Both the position numbers and the translations under genes were made by a program. The notes below the pieces were generated by a model, which saw only the letters and a list, made by a program, of their open reading frames with translations, made no database searches and had not been told where the DNA came from. Positions 54,128 through 62,066 of a DNA stretch of 64,000 bases are shown piece by piece. Position 1 is the first letter of the stretch; each line of letters begins with the position of its first letter. Source of the stretch: UBA7332 sp051648105 (GTDB lineage Bacteria > Bacteroidota > Bacteroidia > Bacteroidales > UBA7332); contig JBOFEN010000101.1 in assembly GCA_051648105.1 (NCBI GenBank), forward strand, positions 8,367 through 72,366, in the 5' to 3' direction.

Positions 54128-55054
54128 ATGACACTACAACAGTTTGAATATATATTAGCGGTAGATCAGTTTCGTCACTTTGCAAAGGCAGCAGATTACT
54201 GCTGTGTAACTCAACCAACACTAAGTACCATGATACAGAAGTTGGAGGATGAGCTAGAGGTGAAGATCTTTGATCGCAAGCAGCAGCCTATATGTCCAAC
54301 GGCAATAGGAGTACATATAATAGAGCAAGCAAGAGTAATACTATCACAAGTTAATCAGATACCAGATATAATAAAGGAGTCACAGAATTCACTCTCTGGA
54401 AGCTTCAAGCTAGGTATCCTACCAACAATAGCTCCATATCTCCTTCCACGATTCTTCCCAAATCTAACAAAGCGATACCCTGAGTTAGATTTGAGAGTCA
54501 TAGAGATGAAGACAAGTGAGATAAAGCAGAGTTTGCTGAGTGGTGATATTGATGCTGGTATAGTAGCCAATCTAACAGATATGGAGCAGTTCAATAAAAG
54601 TACCCTTTTTTATGAACAGTTCTTTGCATATGTTGCACCAAATCAACCAATAGCCCAAAGAGACATTATTCGTAGTTCAGACCTCTCAGGTGAGGAGCTT
54701 TGGCTTCTTGACGAAGGTCACTGTTTTCGTGATCAATTGGTACGCTTTTGTCAAATAAAGAGTGCGCAAGCGAGCCAATTGGCATATAGTCTGGGGAGTA
54801 TGGAGACATTTATGCGTATGGTTGAGAGTGGGAGAGGGGTAACCTTCATTCCAGAGTTGGCTACAATGCAACTCAGCGAAAAGCAAAAGGAGTTGGTTCG
54901 TCCATTTGCTATACCAACACCAGCAAGGGAGATTATTCTATTGACTCACCCGAACTTTATACGTCATACACTTCTAGAGAGACTTATAGCTGAAATTCAG
55001 GCTTCTGTACCCCGAGAGATGCATACCATTAAGCCTTCTCAGATGGTTGTATAG
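54128..55054 (+). CDS. oxyR: Hydrogen peroxide-inducible regulator OxyR (LysR family)
   Basis: 308 residues. N-terminal LysR HTH (FRHFAKAADYCCVTQPTLSTMIQKLEDEL). The effector domain has the peroxide-sensing cysteines at positions 199 (GHCFRDQ) and 208 (RFCQIKS), the same numbers as in E. coli OxyR, so the disulphide switch should be conserved. It activates antioxidant genes when oxidised. ahpC follows on the same strand after 111 bases, with an OxyR-type site overlapping the oxyR stop codon. Confidence 0.97.
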   Translation: MTLQQFEYILAVDQFRHFAKAADYCCVTQPTLSTMIQKLEDELEVKIFDRKQQPICPTAIGVHIIEQARVILSQVNQIPDIIKESQNSLSGSFKLGILPTIAPYLLPRFFPNLTKRYPELDLRVIEMKTSEIKQSLLSGDIDAGIVANLTDMEQFNKSTLFYEQFFAYVAPNQPIAQRDIIRSSDLSGEELWLLDEGHCFRDQLVRFCQIKSAQASQLAYSLGSMETFMRMVESGRGVTFIPELATMQLSEKQKELVRPFAIPTPAREIILLTHPNFIRHTLLERLIAEIQASVPREMHTIKPSQMVV

Positions 55055-55065
55055 ATTTTATCTAT
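55051..55065 (+). promoter_or_regulatory. OxyR binding site upstream of ahpC
   Basis: ATAGATTTTATCTAT matches the E. coli OxyR dimer motif ATAGnTnnnAnCTAT at every defined position. It overlaps the oxyR stop (TAG at 55052-55054) and lies about 75 nt upstream of the predicted ahpC transcription start. A second, poor half of the tandem site follows (near 55072). Confidence 0.7.
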
Positions 55066-55093
55066 CGGCCCATAAAACCAATCAATTGGAATC

Positions 55094-55126
55094 TTTGCTC
55101 TGGAGATAATTATTGCTTTACTTTTG
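55094..55126 (+). promoter_or_regulatory. Promoter of ahpC
   Basis: TTTG (55094-55097) and TACTTTTG (55119-55126) with 21 nt between, fitting the Bacteroidota -33/-7 pair; the ahpC ATG is 39 nt further on. Confidence 0.65.
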
Positions 55127-55165
55127 TATCGGTAATCAATTAATAAACAATAAAAATATAAAGAT

Positions 55166-55732
55166 ATGCAACCGATAATTAATTCACAACTACCAGTTTT
55201 CAAAGTACAAGCATTCCACAACGGAGCATTCAAAACAGTATCAAGCGATGATGTTCTAGGCAAATGGGCTATCTTCTTTTTCTACCCAGCAGACTTCACT
55301 TTTGTGTGTCCAACAGAGCTTGTTGACCTGGCAGATAAGTATGCTAAACTACAAGAGATGGGTGTAGAGGTTTACTCAGTAAGTACAGACTCACACTTCG
55401 TGCACAAAGCATGGCATGACGCTTCGGATAGCATCCGTAAGATCAACTACCCAATGTTGGCAGATACAACAGGTGCATTAAGTCGCGCTTTCGGTGTGAT
55501 GATCGAAGAGGATGGTATGGCATACCGCGGTACTTTCGTTGTAAATCCAGAGGGTAAAATAAAGGTTGCAGAGATTCAAGATAATAGCATTGGTCGTAAT
55601 GCAGACGAACTAGTTAGAAAAGTTTCAGCAGCACAATTTGTTGCTTCACACCCAGGACAAGTTTGTCCTGCTAAATGGGAGAATGGTAATGATACCTTGA
55701 AACCAAGCATTGACCTAGTAGGTAAGATCTAA
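55166..55732 (+). CDS. ahpC: Alkyl hydroperoxide reductase subunit C (peroxiredoxin)
   Basis: 188 residues, typical 2-Cys peroxiredoxin. Peroxidatic Cys in DFTFVCPTELVDL near residue 47, resolving Cys in GQVCPAKWENG near 167. It reduces hydrogen and organic peroxides using electrons from AhpF. It lies downstream of oxyR and is followed by ahpF 110 bases later. An imperfect hairpin in that gap may make ahpC mRNA more abundant than the ahpC-ahpF transcript. Confidence 0.98.
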   Translation: MQPIINSQLPVFKVQAFHNGAFKTVSSDDVLGKWAIFFFYPADFTFVCPTELVDLADKYAKLQEMGVEVYSVSTDSHFVHKAWHDASDSIRKINYPMLADTTGALSRAFGVMIEEDGMAYRGTFVVNPEGKIKVAEIQDNSIGRNADELVRKVSAAQFVASHPGQVCPAKWENGNDTLKPSIDLVGKI

Positions 55733-55765
55733 ACCCTCAGAGCGAACTGCTTCAATAAAATACAA

Positions 55766-55811
55766 AGAGGCTGTTTCATTGCCCCTCCCTAGGGGAGGTG
55801 AAATGGCCTCT
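55766..55811 (+). promoter_or_regulatory. Hairpin between ahpC and ahpF
   Basis: Interrupted stem pairing AGAGGC, TTTCA and CCCCTCCC with their complements, followed by a weak pyrimidine stretch. Probable attenuator or mRNA-end stabiliser rather than a full terminator. Confidence 0.5.
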
Positions 55812-55842
55812 ATCTGTTTTAATAATACTAATAACTACTGCT

Positions 55843-57402
55843 ATGCTAGATAAATCACTTTTGGATCAAGTACGTACACTATTCCTATCGCTGAAACATA
55901 ACTTTCTATTCAAGATCATTCACCACCCATCATATTCAGATAGTCAAGAGTTAATTCAATTCCTCGATGAGGTGGCTTCATGTTCAGAGAGGGTTAGTTG
56001 CGAAACTTTACTTTCACAAGAGCCTAAGCTTGAGTTCTCTCTATTGAAGGAGGGCAAAGAGTTGGGTATAACATTTCGAGCCCTCCCAAGTGGGCATGAG
56101 TTTAGTTCTCTTCTGTTGGCTATCCTCAATGCTGATGGGATAGGTAAAAACCTTCCTGATGAGGCTATTACTCGTCGTATAAGCTCACTCAATGAACCTA
56201 TTCATATTGAGTCATACATCTCATTGAGTTGTACTAACTGTCCAGATATTGTACAGGCTCTTAATGTGATGAGTATCTACAATCCTAATATCACTCACGA
56301 TATTATTGATGGAGCTCTTTATCAAGAGGAGGTTAATAGTAAAAATATTCAAGCAGTACCAACAGTCTATGCAAACGGTGAACTACTGCACGTTGGAAGA
56401 GGTTCTCTAGGGGAACTACTACAAAAATTAGAGTCTACCTTTGGTGCTACGGTTAATGAAGATCTAGCTCCTATAGAGAGAAGCTTTGATCTAATTGTTA
56501 TGGGTGGAGGCCCAGCTGGTGCTTCTGCTGCAATATACTCTGCTAGAAAGGGGTTGAAGGTGGCAATAGTAGCAGAAACAATTGGTGGACAGGTGAAAGA
56601 GACTGTTGCTATTGAGAATTTAATATCAACTCCTTATACCACGGGAGCAGAGCTTGCTAACTCACTTCGTACACATATTCAAGAGTATGATATCTCTATA
56701 TTCGAGCAGAGAAGAGTGGATAGTGTGACTATTGAGGGTAAAGATAAGGTTCTGAGTCTTGCAGGTGGAGAGCTCTTCAAATCACCAGCACTAATTGTAG
56801 CGACAGGTGCAAGTTGGAGAAAATTAAATGTAGAGGGTGAGCAGGACTATATTGGGCGCGGAGTTGCTTTCTGTCCTCACTGCGATGGTCCATTCTATGC
56901 AGGAAAAGAGGTTGCTGTTATTGGTGGTGGAAACTCAGGGGTTGAAGCAGCCATTGACTTAGCTGGAATATGTAGCAAGGTTACCCTTTTTGAGTATGCT
57001 GATACACTAAGAGCAGATCAAGTCCTTCAAGATAAGGCACGCAGCATGCCGAATATCACCATACATACCTCTTCTCAGACTACAAAAGTTATTGGAGATG
57101 GGGATAAGGTAAGTGCTATTTTAGTTAAGGATAGAAATAGTGATCAAGAGCAAGAGTTTAAGCTTGATGGTATATTTGTACAGATAGGACTAGCTGCAAA
57201 TAGTGCTCCTTTCCGTGATATGCTTGAGATGACTCCGATAGGTGAGATCAAGATTGACTCATCATGCAGAACTTCTATACCAGGTGTGTATGCTGCTGGA
57301 GATGTGTCGGATGTACCATTCAAACAGATAATCATTGCGATGGGAGAGGGTGCTAAGGCTGCTCTTTCTGCTTTTGATGATAGAATGCGTGGTGTTCTAT
57401 AA
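55843..57402 (+). CDS. ahpF: Alkyl hydroperoxide reductase subunit F
   Basis: 519 residues from ATG 55843 (MLDKSLLDQVRTLF), the standard AhpF start; a GTG at 55798 gives a non-homologous extension. N-terminal tandem thioredoxin folds with redox CTNC near residue 130. FAD motif GGGPAGASAAIYSARKG near 217, the second redox pair in FCPHCDGPFYAGK near 343, and the NAD(P)H-binding GGGNSGVEAAIDLAG near 362. It passes electrons from NADH to AhpC. Operon with ahpC under OxyR control. Confidence 0.97.
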   Translation: MLDKSLLDQVRTLFLSLKHNFLFKIIHHPSYSDSQELIQFLDEVASCSERVSCETLLSQEPKLEFSLLKEGKELGITFRALPSGHEFSSLLLAILNADGIGKNLPDEAITRRISSLNEPIHIESYISLSCTNCPDIVQALNVMSIYNPNITHDIIDGALYQEEVNSKNIQAVPTVYANGELLHVGRGSLGELLQKLESTFGATVNEDLAPIERSFDLIVMGGGPAGASAAIYSARKGLKVAIVAETIGGQVKETVAIENLISTPYTTGAELANSLRTHIQEYDISIFEQRRVDSVTIEGKDKVLSLAGGELFKSPALIVATGASWRKLNVEGEQDYIGRGVAFCPHCDGPFYAGKEVAVIGGGNSGVEAAIDLAGICSKVTLFEYADTLRADQVLQDKARSMPNITIHTSSQTTKVIGDGDKVSAILVKDRNSDQEQEFKLDGIFVQIGLAANSAPFRDMLEMTPIGEIKIDSSCRTSIPGVYAAGDVSDVPFKQIIIAMGEGAKAALSAFDDRMRGVL

Positions 57403-57441
57403 TTAGTAGATCATAGTTGAGTAGCAATTAATAAACGAAAG

Positions 57442-57468
57442 GAGTGTTGAGAGATCAACGCTCTTTTT
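57442..57468 (+). terminator. Terminator of ahpF
   Basis: 9-bp stem with one G.U pair (GAGTGTTGA / TCAACGCTC) followed by TTTTTG; the flanks (AAAC and GTTT) extend the pairing. Confidence 0.8.
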
Positions 57469-57687
57469 GTTTATATACTAGTTGATATTAGGTTGATTTA
57501 CAAAAGAAAGCTACTTATTTGTTTGTTTTGTTTACAAAAACAAACATTGGTTCTATATTTTTTATATTTTAGCCATATGTTTACTATTTGCCTTATGGTC
57601 AAGTAGTAAGATTGTAGTAAAGCTAATCCCTCCTATTCCGAATGATGTGATTGAGAAATGGGAGTCTAATTTTTAGAACTATATGAT

Positions 57688-58101
57688 ATGATAACAATAG
57701 AGATAACTAGGAGCAGAGAGCTCCTCAATAGTGTAAGGGAATACAGCATCTATATAGATGATAAGCTAGTTGGGTCTATCTATAATGGAAGGACAGTTGA
57801 GTTTAATGTACTCAATGGTGAACATAGAGTTAGAGTAGATATAGATTGGCAGAGTAGTCAAGAGATGATTGTTAGTGGGGAGTCCGATCAAACAATTAAA
57901 CTAGTTGTTAGCAACTCTAAGTATATAACGCCCCTTTTCTGGACCATCATTATGCTTCCAATTGTATTCTCAATATTATGTGAAATCTCATTTATAGGAA
58001 ACTATGCCTACCTATTATTACTAATAGTTCTCTTCCCTCTATATATGGTTACCATAGGGAGAAAGAGATATCTTAGTTTGAGGAATCAGAGTGAGAGCTA
58101 G
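57688..58101 (+). CDS. Hypothetical membrane protein with N-terminal beta domain
   Basis: 137 residues. The first 80 residues look like a small beta-sandwich (ITRSRELLNSVREYSIYIDDKLVGSIYNGRTVEFNVLNGEHRVRVDIDW), reminiscent of PEGA-type domains. Two membrane helices follow (about 90-108 and 112-128), then a basic tail (GRKRYLSLRNQ). No family I can name with certainty. Proteins of this layout are common in Firmicutes and Bacteroidota. The 285-base gap before it contains the ahpF terminator and a short T/A-rich inverted repeat near 57520. Confidence 0.6.
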   Translation: MITIEITRSRELLNSVREYSIYIDDKLVGSIYNGRTVEFNVLNGEHRVRVDIDWQSSQEMIVSGESDQTIKLVVSNSKYITPLFWTIIMLPIVFSILCEISFIGNYAYLLLLIVLFPLYMVTIGRKRYLSLRNQSES

Positions 58102-58217
58102 GAATGTAGAATAAGTATCTTATTATTGTAATGTCTTAAAGATTAATTGAAAGTCTATTTACTAATTATTTAAATATTGGCGAACAGAGGAATGCCATAT
58201 AAGACCTCTCTTTTACT

Positions 58218-59798
58218 ATGAAAAAACTAACACTGTTGTTATCGATGTTATTATTGTCTTTAACAATCAGCTCACAAGAAGTATCAAAATGGGATGGGGT
58301 AAGCAGTTCTACTAACTGGTTCTTTAGAGGTAATGGGCATACTTATTATATTAATTCAGCAGAGGATTTAGCTGGTTTGGTTAAGCTTATTCGTCCAGGG
58401 TACTATTTCTCGTTTGCCAATGCAACTGTAGTTCTGAATACAGATATTGATCTGAACGATCATGAATGGGAGCCTATTGGAGGCTATTATCCGGGTAATT
58501 ATTACTACACCTTTAATGGAATCTTTGATGGTAATGGGAAAACTATTACTGGATTAAAGATATCACAATTTAGATCCTCTTCTATACCATCGGTAGGGCT
58601 ATTTGGAGGTATTATTTTTGCAAGTAATGCTGTTATTAAGAATCTTACACTAAAGGGTAACATAACAGTAAGTCATAAAGATATTAATGCCTCAATAGGA
58701 GCTATAGCAGGCACTAACTATGGTACAATATCAAATTGTAGGACAGATGTTAATATTACTGTGACTGCAAGTGAAGATGCTTATAAAAAGTCATATATAG
58801 GGGGTGTAGTAGGCAACAACAGGGGACCTATCTTTAATTGTGAATCAAAAGGTAGTATCACAGCAACTCACAATAATGAGAATGACGGTATAGTAGCTGG
58901 TATTGCTGGGAATAATGCATCCACAATATCAGAGTGTTCATCATCTTCTGCAATTACAATAATTGGAGGGAAACAATCATTCATAGGTGGGATAACTTGC
59001 TATGGTAGTGTCAGTAACTCAATCTATTCAGGTAACATTAATGTTGTTAGTGGGATGAATATCTTAGTTGGTGGTATTTCAGTATCAACAGACTCAGAAA
59101 CAAAGATATCTAACTGTTTAATGGTTGGTTCAATAACAGGAAGTTCTACATGGTTAACGATAGGAGCAATTAATACTTTTAATGGTGGTAGTGTAACCAA
59201 TTGCTACTATCTTTCAGGAACTAGTAATTCGTCTGGACAAGGAACGTCCACTTCAGAGGCTACGCTAAAGAGTGGTAACCCATTAAATGGGTTCGATACT
59301 AATATATGGAGTTTTGTTCAGGGGCGCTATCCATTTTTAGCATTCACAGAGGTTAAATATTGGTTCTCTATCAAGTCAGAGCAGGGAGAGATCTCTCAAC
59401 AGTATCCAGAGAACACAAAGCTCACACTAAGAGTGGCTCCTCAAGATGATTGGAGTATAGATGCCATCTTTTGGAATGGTGCAGATATAACTAATTTACT
59501 TAATCAAGGAATATTAGAAACGCCATCATTAAATAGTGATGCTATAATGCAAGTTGTTTATAGATCGACAGCAACGTCTCAAGAGAATATATTTTCAAAA
59601 GTCTCTGTTGGTGTAAATGGTAATTCGATAATTATTCGTCAGGCAGAGATAAACTCCGATGTTTTGATCTATGATATGAGTGGTAGATTGCTAATGCAAG
59701 GAAGAGTTAGTTCTGATCATGAAGTTATTTCAAACCTCGGAAGTAATAAGGTCGTTATTGTTAAGGTTGATGGTCAGACTTTCAAGGTTGCTTTGTAG
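58218..59798 (+). CDS. Probable type IX-secreted surface protein with GLUG-like repeats
   Basis: 526 residues. Signal peptide (LTLLLSMLLLSLTISSQ). Residues about 35-340 contain repeated GLUG/beta-helix units (VGLFGGIIFASNAVIKNLTLKG, IGAIAGTNYGTISNCRTD, IGGVVGNNRGPIFNCESKG, VAGIAGNNASTISECSS). A Gly/Pro-poor beta domain lies at about 380-450. The last 70 residues (ENIFSKVSVGVNGNSIII...VLIYDMSGRLLMQGRV...KVVIVKVDGQTFKVAL) form a type A C-terminal sorting domain of the type IX system. It should be exported and attached to or released at the surface; adhesive function is likely but inferred. Confidence 0.8.
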   Translation: MKKLTLLLSMLLLSLTISSQEVSKWDGVSSSTNWFFRGNGHTYYINSAEDLAGLVKLIRPGYYFSFANATVVLNTDIDLNDHEWEPIGGYYPGNYYYTFNGIFDGNGKTITGLKISQFRSSSIPSVGLFGGIIFASNAVIKNLTLKGNITVSHKDINASIGAIAGTNYGTISNCRTDVNITVTASEDAYKKSYIGGVVGNNRGPIFNCESKGSITATHNNENDGIVAGIAGNNASTISECSSSSAITIIGGKQSFIGGITCYGSVSNSIYSGNINVVSGMNILVGGISVSTDSETKISNCLMVGSITGSSTWLTIGAINTFNGGSVTNCYYLSGTSNSSGQGTSTSEATLKSGNPLNGFDTNIWSFVQGRYPFLAFTEVKYWFSIKSEQGEISQQYPENTKLTLRVAPQDDWSIDAIFWNGADITNLLNQGILETPSLNSDAIMQVVYRSTATSQENIFSKVSVGVNGNSIIIRQAEINSDVLIYDMSGRLLMQGRVSSDHEVISNLGSNKVVIVKVDGQTFKVAL

Positions 59799-59839
59799 AA
59801 TATAATACCCTAAATGGGCAGCTTTATTTAATATCAATA

Positions 59840-59881
59840 AAATAATGGCGTATAGTTTGATCAAACTATACGCCATTATTT
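59840..59881. terminator. Bidirectional terminator, 42-nt perfect palindrome
   Basis: Arms 59840-59860 and 59861-59881 are exact inverted copies without a spacer (centre TTTGATCAAA), lying between convergent genes. Confidence 0.8.
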
Positions 59882-60041
59882 GCTTATGGAGTTATAAGAA
59901 TAGCCTGTGAATAAGATTTCTATGTGTTTCTACAAATTGTATATAGTTAGTAATAGTCATATTGATAGAATATGGGTACCATGCCAATAGAACTTTTTTA
60001 TTGTTACCATGAGTGTCGGTGATTAATTGATTATGGCTAAT

Positions 60042-60377
60042 TTATTTCTCAGCCAAATAGCGATGTTTCTCACCCCATTGCTCCATCATATCAATAATTG
60101 GAAGTAGGGATTCACCAAGTTCGGTTAGGTAGTATTCAACTTTTGGAGGGACAACAGGATGAACAACTTTCGAAACGATGTTCAAACGTTCTAACTCAGT
60201 AAGCTGTTTTGTAAGTACTCTTCTTGAGGCTAAAGGTATCTGTTTATGCATCTCAGATGGTCTATGCATGCCAGCCCTTATTTGATTTATTAGGCAAGGC
60301 TTCCATTTTCCGCCGATGATATCCATCGTTATTTCTATACCACACTCTAGGTTTATAGGGATTTTTTTCTCGTACAT
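60042..60377 (-). CDS. HxlR family transcriptional regulator
   Basis: 111 residues. HxlR winged helix: CGIEITMDIIGGKWKPCLINQI, then LASRRVLTKQLTELERLNIVSKVVHPVVPPKVEYYLTELG. The Cys in LECGIE near residue 12 corresponds to the redox- or electrophile-sensing Cys found in several HxlR members. Divergent from the Old Yellow Enzyme gene, with both promoters in a 130-base gap, so it very probably regulates that gene. Confidence 0.93.
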   Translation of the reverse strand: MYEKKIPINLECGIEITMDIIGGKWKPCLINQIRAGMHRPSEMHKQIPLASRRVLTKQLTELERLNIVSKVVHPVVPPKVEYYLTELGESLLPIIDMMEQWGEKHRYLAEK

Positions 60378-60394
60378 TGTAAAGATGATTTATA

Positions 60395-60425
60395 CAAATA
60401 TAGCTATTTAACCCACAGAGACAAA
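60395..60425 (-). promoter_or_regulatory. Promoter of the second HxlR gene
   Basis: On the minus strand TATATTTG (60395-60402) and TTTG (60422-60425) with 19 nt between them: a near-ideal Bacteroidota promoter. Confidence 0.65.
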
Positions 60426-60455
60426 TTTATCACTATGTGATTATTTTCCCCCGTA

Positions 60456-60486
60456 TTGTATCTTGATAATTAACCATCTACCTTTG
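60456..60486 (+). promoter_or_regulatory. Promoter of the Old Yellow Enzyme gene
   Basis: TTG (60456-60458) and TACCTTTG (60479-60486) with 20 nt between; ATG 21 nt after the -7 element. Confidence 0.65.
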
Positions 60487-60507
60487 TATTCAAATAGAAA
60501 GTAATAG

Positions 60508-61602
60508 ATGAAAAGATTATTTGAAGAGGTGAGTTACAAAGGTTTGAAGTTGAAAAACCGCTTTGTGAGATCTGCTGCATGGATGAAAATGGCAGATGAA
60601 AAAGGGAATCTAACCCCTGAGTTGGTTAAGGTTTATGAGGATTTGGCCAAAGGGGGTGTTGGGATGATTATTAGTGGTTATACCTACATAGATAAGAATG
60701 ATCAGCCTAATCCTAATATGAGTGCTATTTATGATGACTCATTTATTCCTCAGTGGAGTGAGGTGACGGAGATGGCTCATCGTTATGATACAAAGATGGT
60801 ACTGCAAATTGTTTATGGAGGCTCTCAGACGAATCTAGATGATTCGAAGAATAGAGTTGTATTGGCTCCTTCGGCTGTTCTGAACCGGAGAACAGGCATA
60901 ATGCCAAAGGAGATGAGCCATGATGATATTAAGCAAGTGATTAAGAAATTTGGTGATGCAGCTGTGAGAGCCAAACTATCTGGGTTTGATGGTATACAGA
61001 TTCACGCAGCTCACGGTTATTTGCTCAGTATGTTCTTAACTCCTTACTACAATCGCAGAACAGATGAGTATGGAGGTTCTATTCATAATAGAGCTCGAAT
61101 AATATATGAGGTCTATGATGAGATTAGGTCGAGAGTAGGGGATGATTATCCTGTTCTTATTAAATTGAACTTTGATGACTTCATGGAGCCTGGTGAGGGT
61201 GTTATATTTGAGGAGTCGATTGAGGTGTTCAAGAGATTAGATGAGTTAGGTATTGATTTAGTAGAGGCTAGTGCAACGAATGAGTCTGCTAATAATGGAC
61301 AATCACCAGCAAGAAAGAGGATTACTAAGATAGAGAACCAAAGCTACTATCTACCTCAAGCAAAGGTGATAGCAAGTGAGATAAAAGCTCCCGTTATTTT
61401 GGTAGGAGGAAATAGAAATGCACATCTGATGCAAGAGATACTAGATACTACGCCAATAGAACTTTTCTCGTTGGCTCGGCTACTATTGTCGGAGCCTGAT
61501 TTAATAAATAAGTGGAGAGGCAACTTGGATCATAAACCACAATGTGTGGCGTGCAATAAATGTTGGAGCTTTACGCCTAATAGCTGCGTATTCCTTCAGT
61601 AA
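60508..61602 (+). CDS. NADH:flavin oxidoreductase (Old Yellow Enzyme family)
   Basis: 364 residues. TIM-barrel FMN enzyme: LKNRFVRSAAWMKMADEKGNLTPEL at the N terminus, GFDGIQIHAAHGYLLSMFLTPYYNRRTDEYGG near residue 155 (catalytic His pair and barrel core), VGGNRN near 308 and FSLARLLLSEPDLINKW near 327 (phosphate-binding loop). The C-terminal CVACNKC plus a later Cys recalls the iron-sulphur loop of larger family members, but the FAD/NAD half of those enzymes is absent. It reduces activated C=C bonds of enones or quinones. Divergent HxlR regulator. Confidence 0.92.
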   Translation: MKRLFEEVSYKGLKLKNRFVRSAAWMKMADEKGNLTPELVKVYEDLAKGGVGMIISGYTYIDKNDQPNPNMSAIYDDSFIPQWSEVTEMAHRYDTKMVLQIVYGGSQTNLDDSKNRVVLAPSAVLNRRTGIMPKEMSHDDIKQVIKKFGDAAVRAKLSGFDGIQIHAAHGYLLSMFLTPYYNRRTDEYGGSIHNRARIIYEVYDEIRSRVGDDYPVLIKLNFDDFMEPGEGVIFEESIEVFKRLDELGIDLVEASATNESANNGQSPARKRITKIENQSYYLPQAKVIASEIKAPVILVGGNRNAHLMQEILDTTPIELFSLARLLLSEPDLINKWRGNLDHKPQCVACNKCWSFTPNSCVFLQ

Positions 61603-61694
61603 AGATAATATCTTACATTGTAGTCGGATAGATTATATTCCCTCAAGATAGATGTGCTTAAAGCTTAGTGATAGCTTTACAAAAATATAAGTAA

Positions 61695-61732
61695 CAATAA
61701 AGGGTTGGAACTTTTGTTTCAACCCTTTATTG
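61695..61732 (+). terminator. Terminator of the Old Yellow Enzyme gene
   Basis: 17-bp stem with one mismatch (61695-61711 with 61716-61732, core AATAAAGGGTTG) and a TTTT loop. The T-run is weak. Confidence 0.65.
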
Positions 61733-62066
61733 TATAGGTAATCATAACAGATATGGTATCACAGGTGTTAATGCAACATCTTGATGCCTACGTATATCCT
61801 TATAGATGTTATATTGGTATTATGAGAGATTAAATACACAATTACTCTACCAAATCCCTATTGATAACTGTTGTAGGTTGATTCACATAATAACACTACT
61901 TATGTATGTTGTGAAACCAATATTAGGCAGTTTACTATCTTTATTTCTTACATCCACAACAAAACCATTAGCTTGTTCTATAGTGTTTAGCTCCCTATTA
62001 ATTGCATGATATAGGGAGTCTAATGTAGTTAGATATTTAATCTTGTTTTCGGCACAATACTGTTCT
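61733..62066. other. Gap with no supported gene; possible coding remnant
   Basis: 334 bases between the hairpin and hipA. On the minus strand a frame without ATG stays open for about 58 codons downstream of hipA (roughly 62053 to 61881) and has protein-like composition. It could be a decayed 3' gene or chance in AT-rich DNA. A plus-strand frame at 61806-62009 is low-complexity hydrophobic and antisense to it. Nothing else is recognised. Confidence 0.3.

Noticed and set aside
61806..62009. 67-residue plus-strand frame before hipA
   Set aside because: Its hydrophobic composition follows from T-rich DNA; no promoter or homologous motif was seen.
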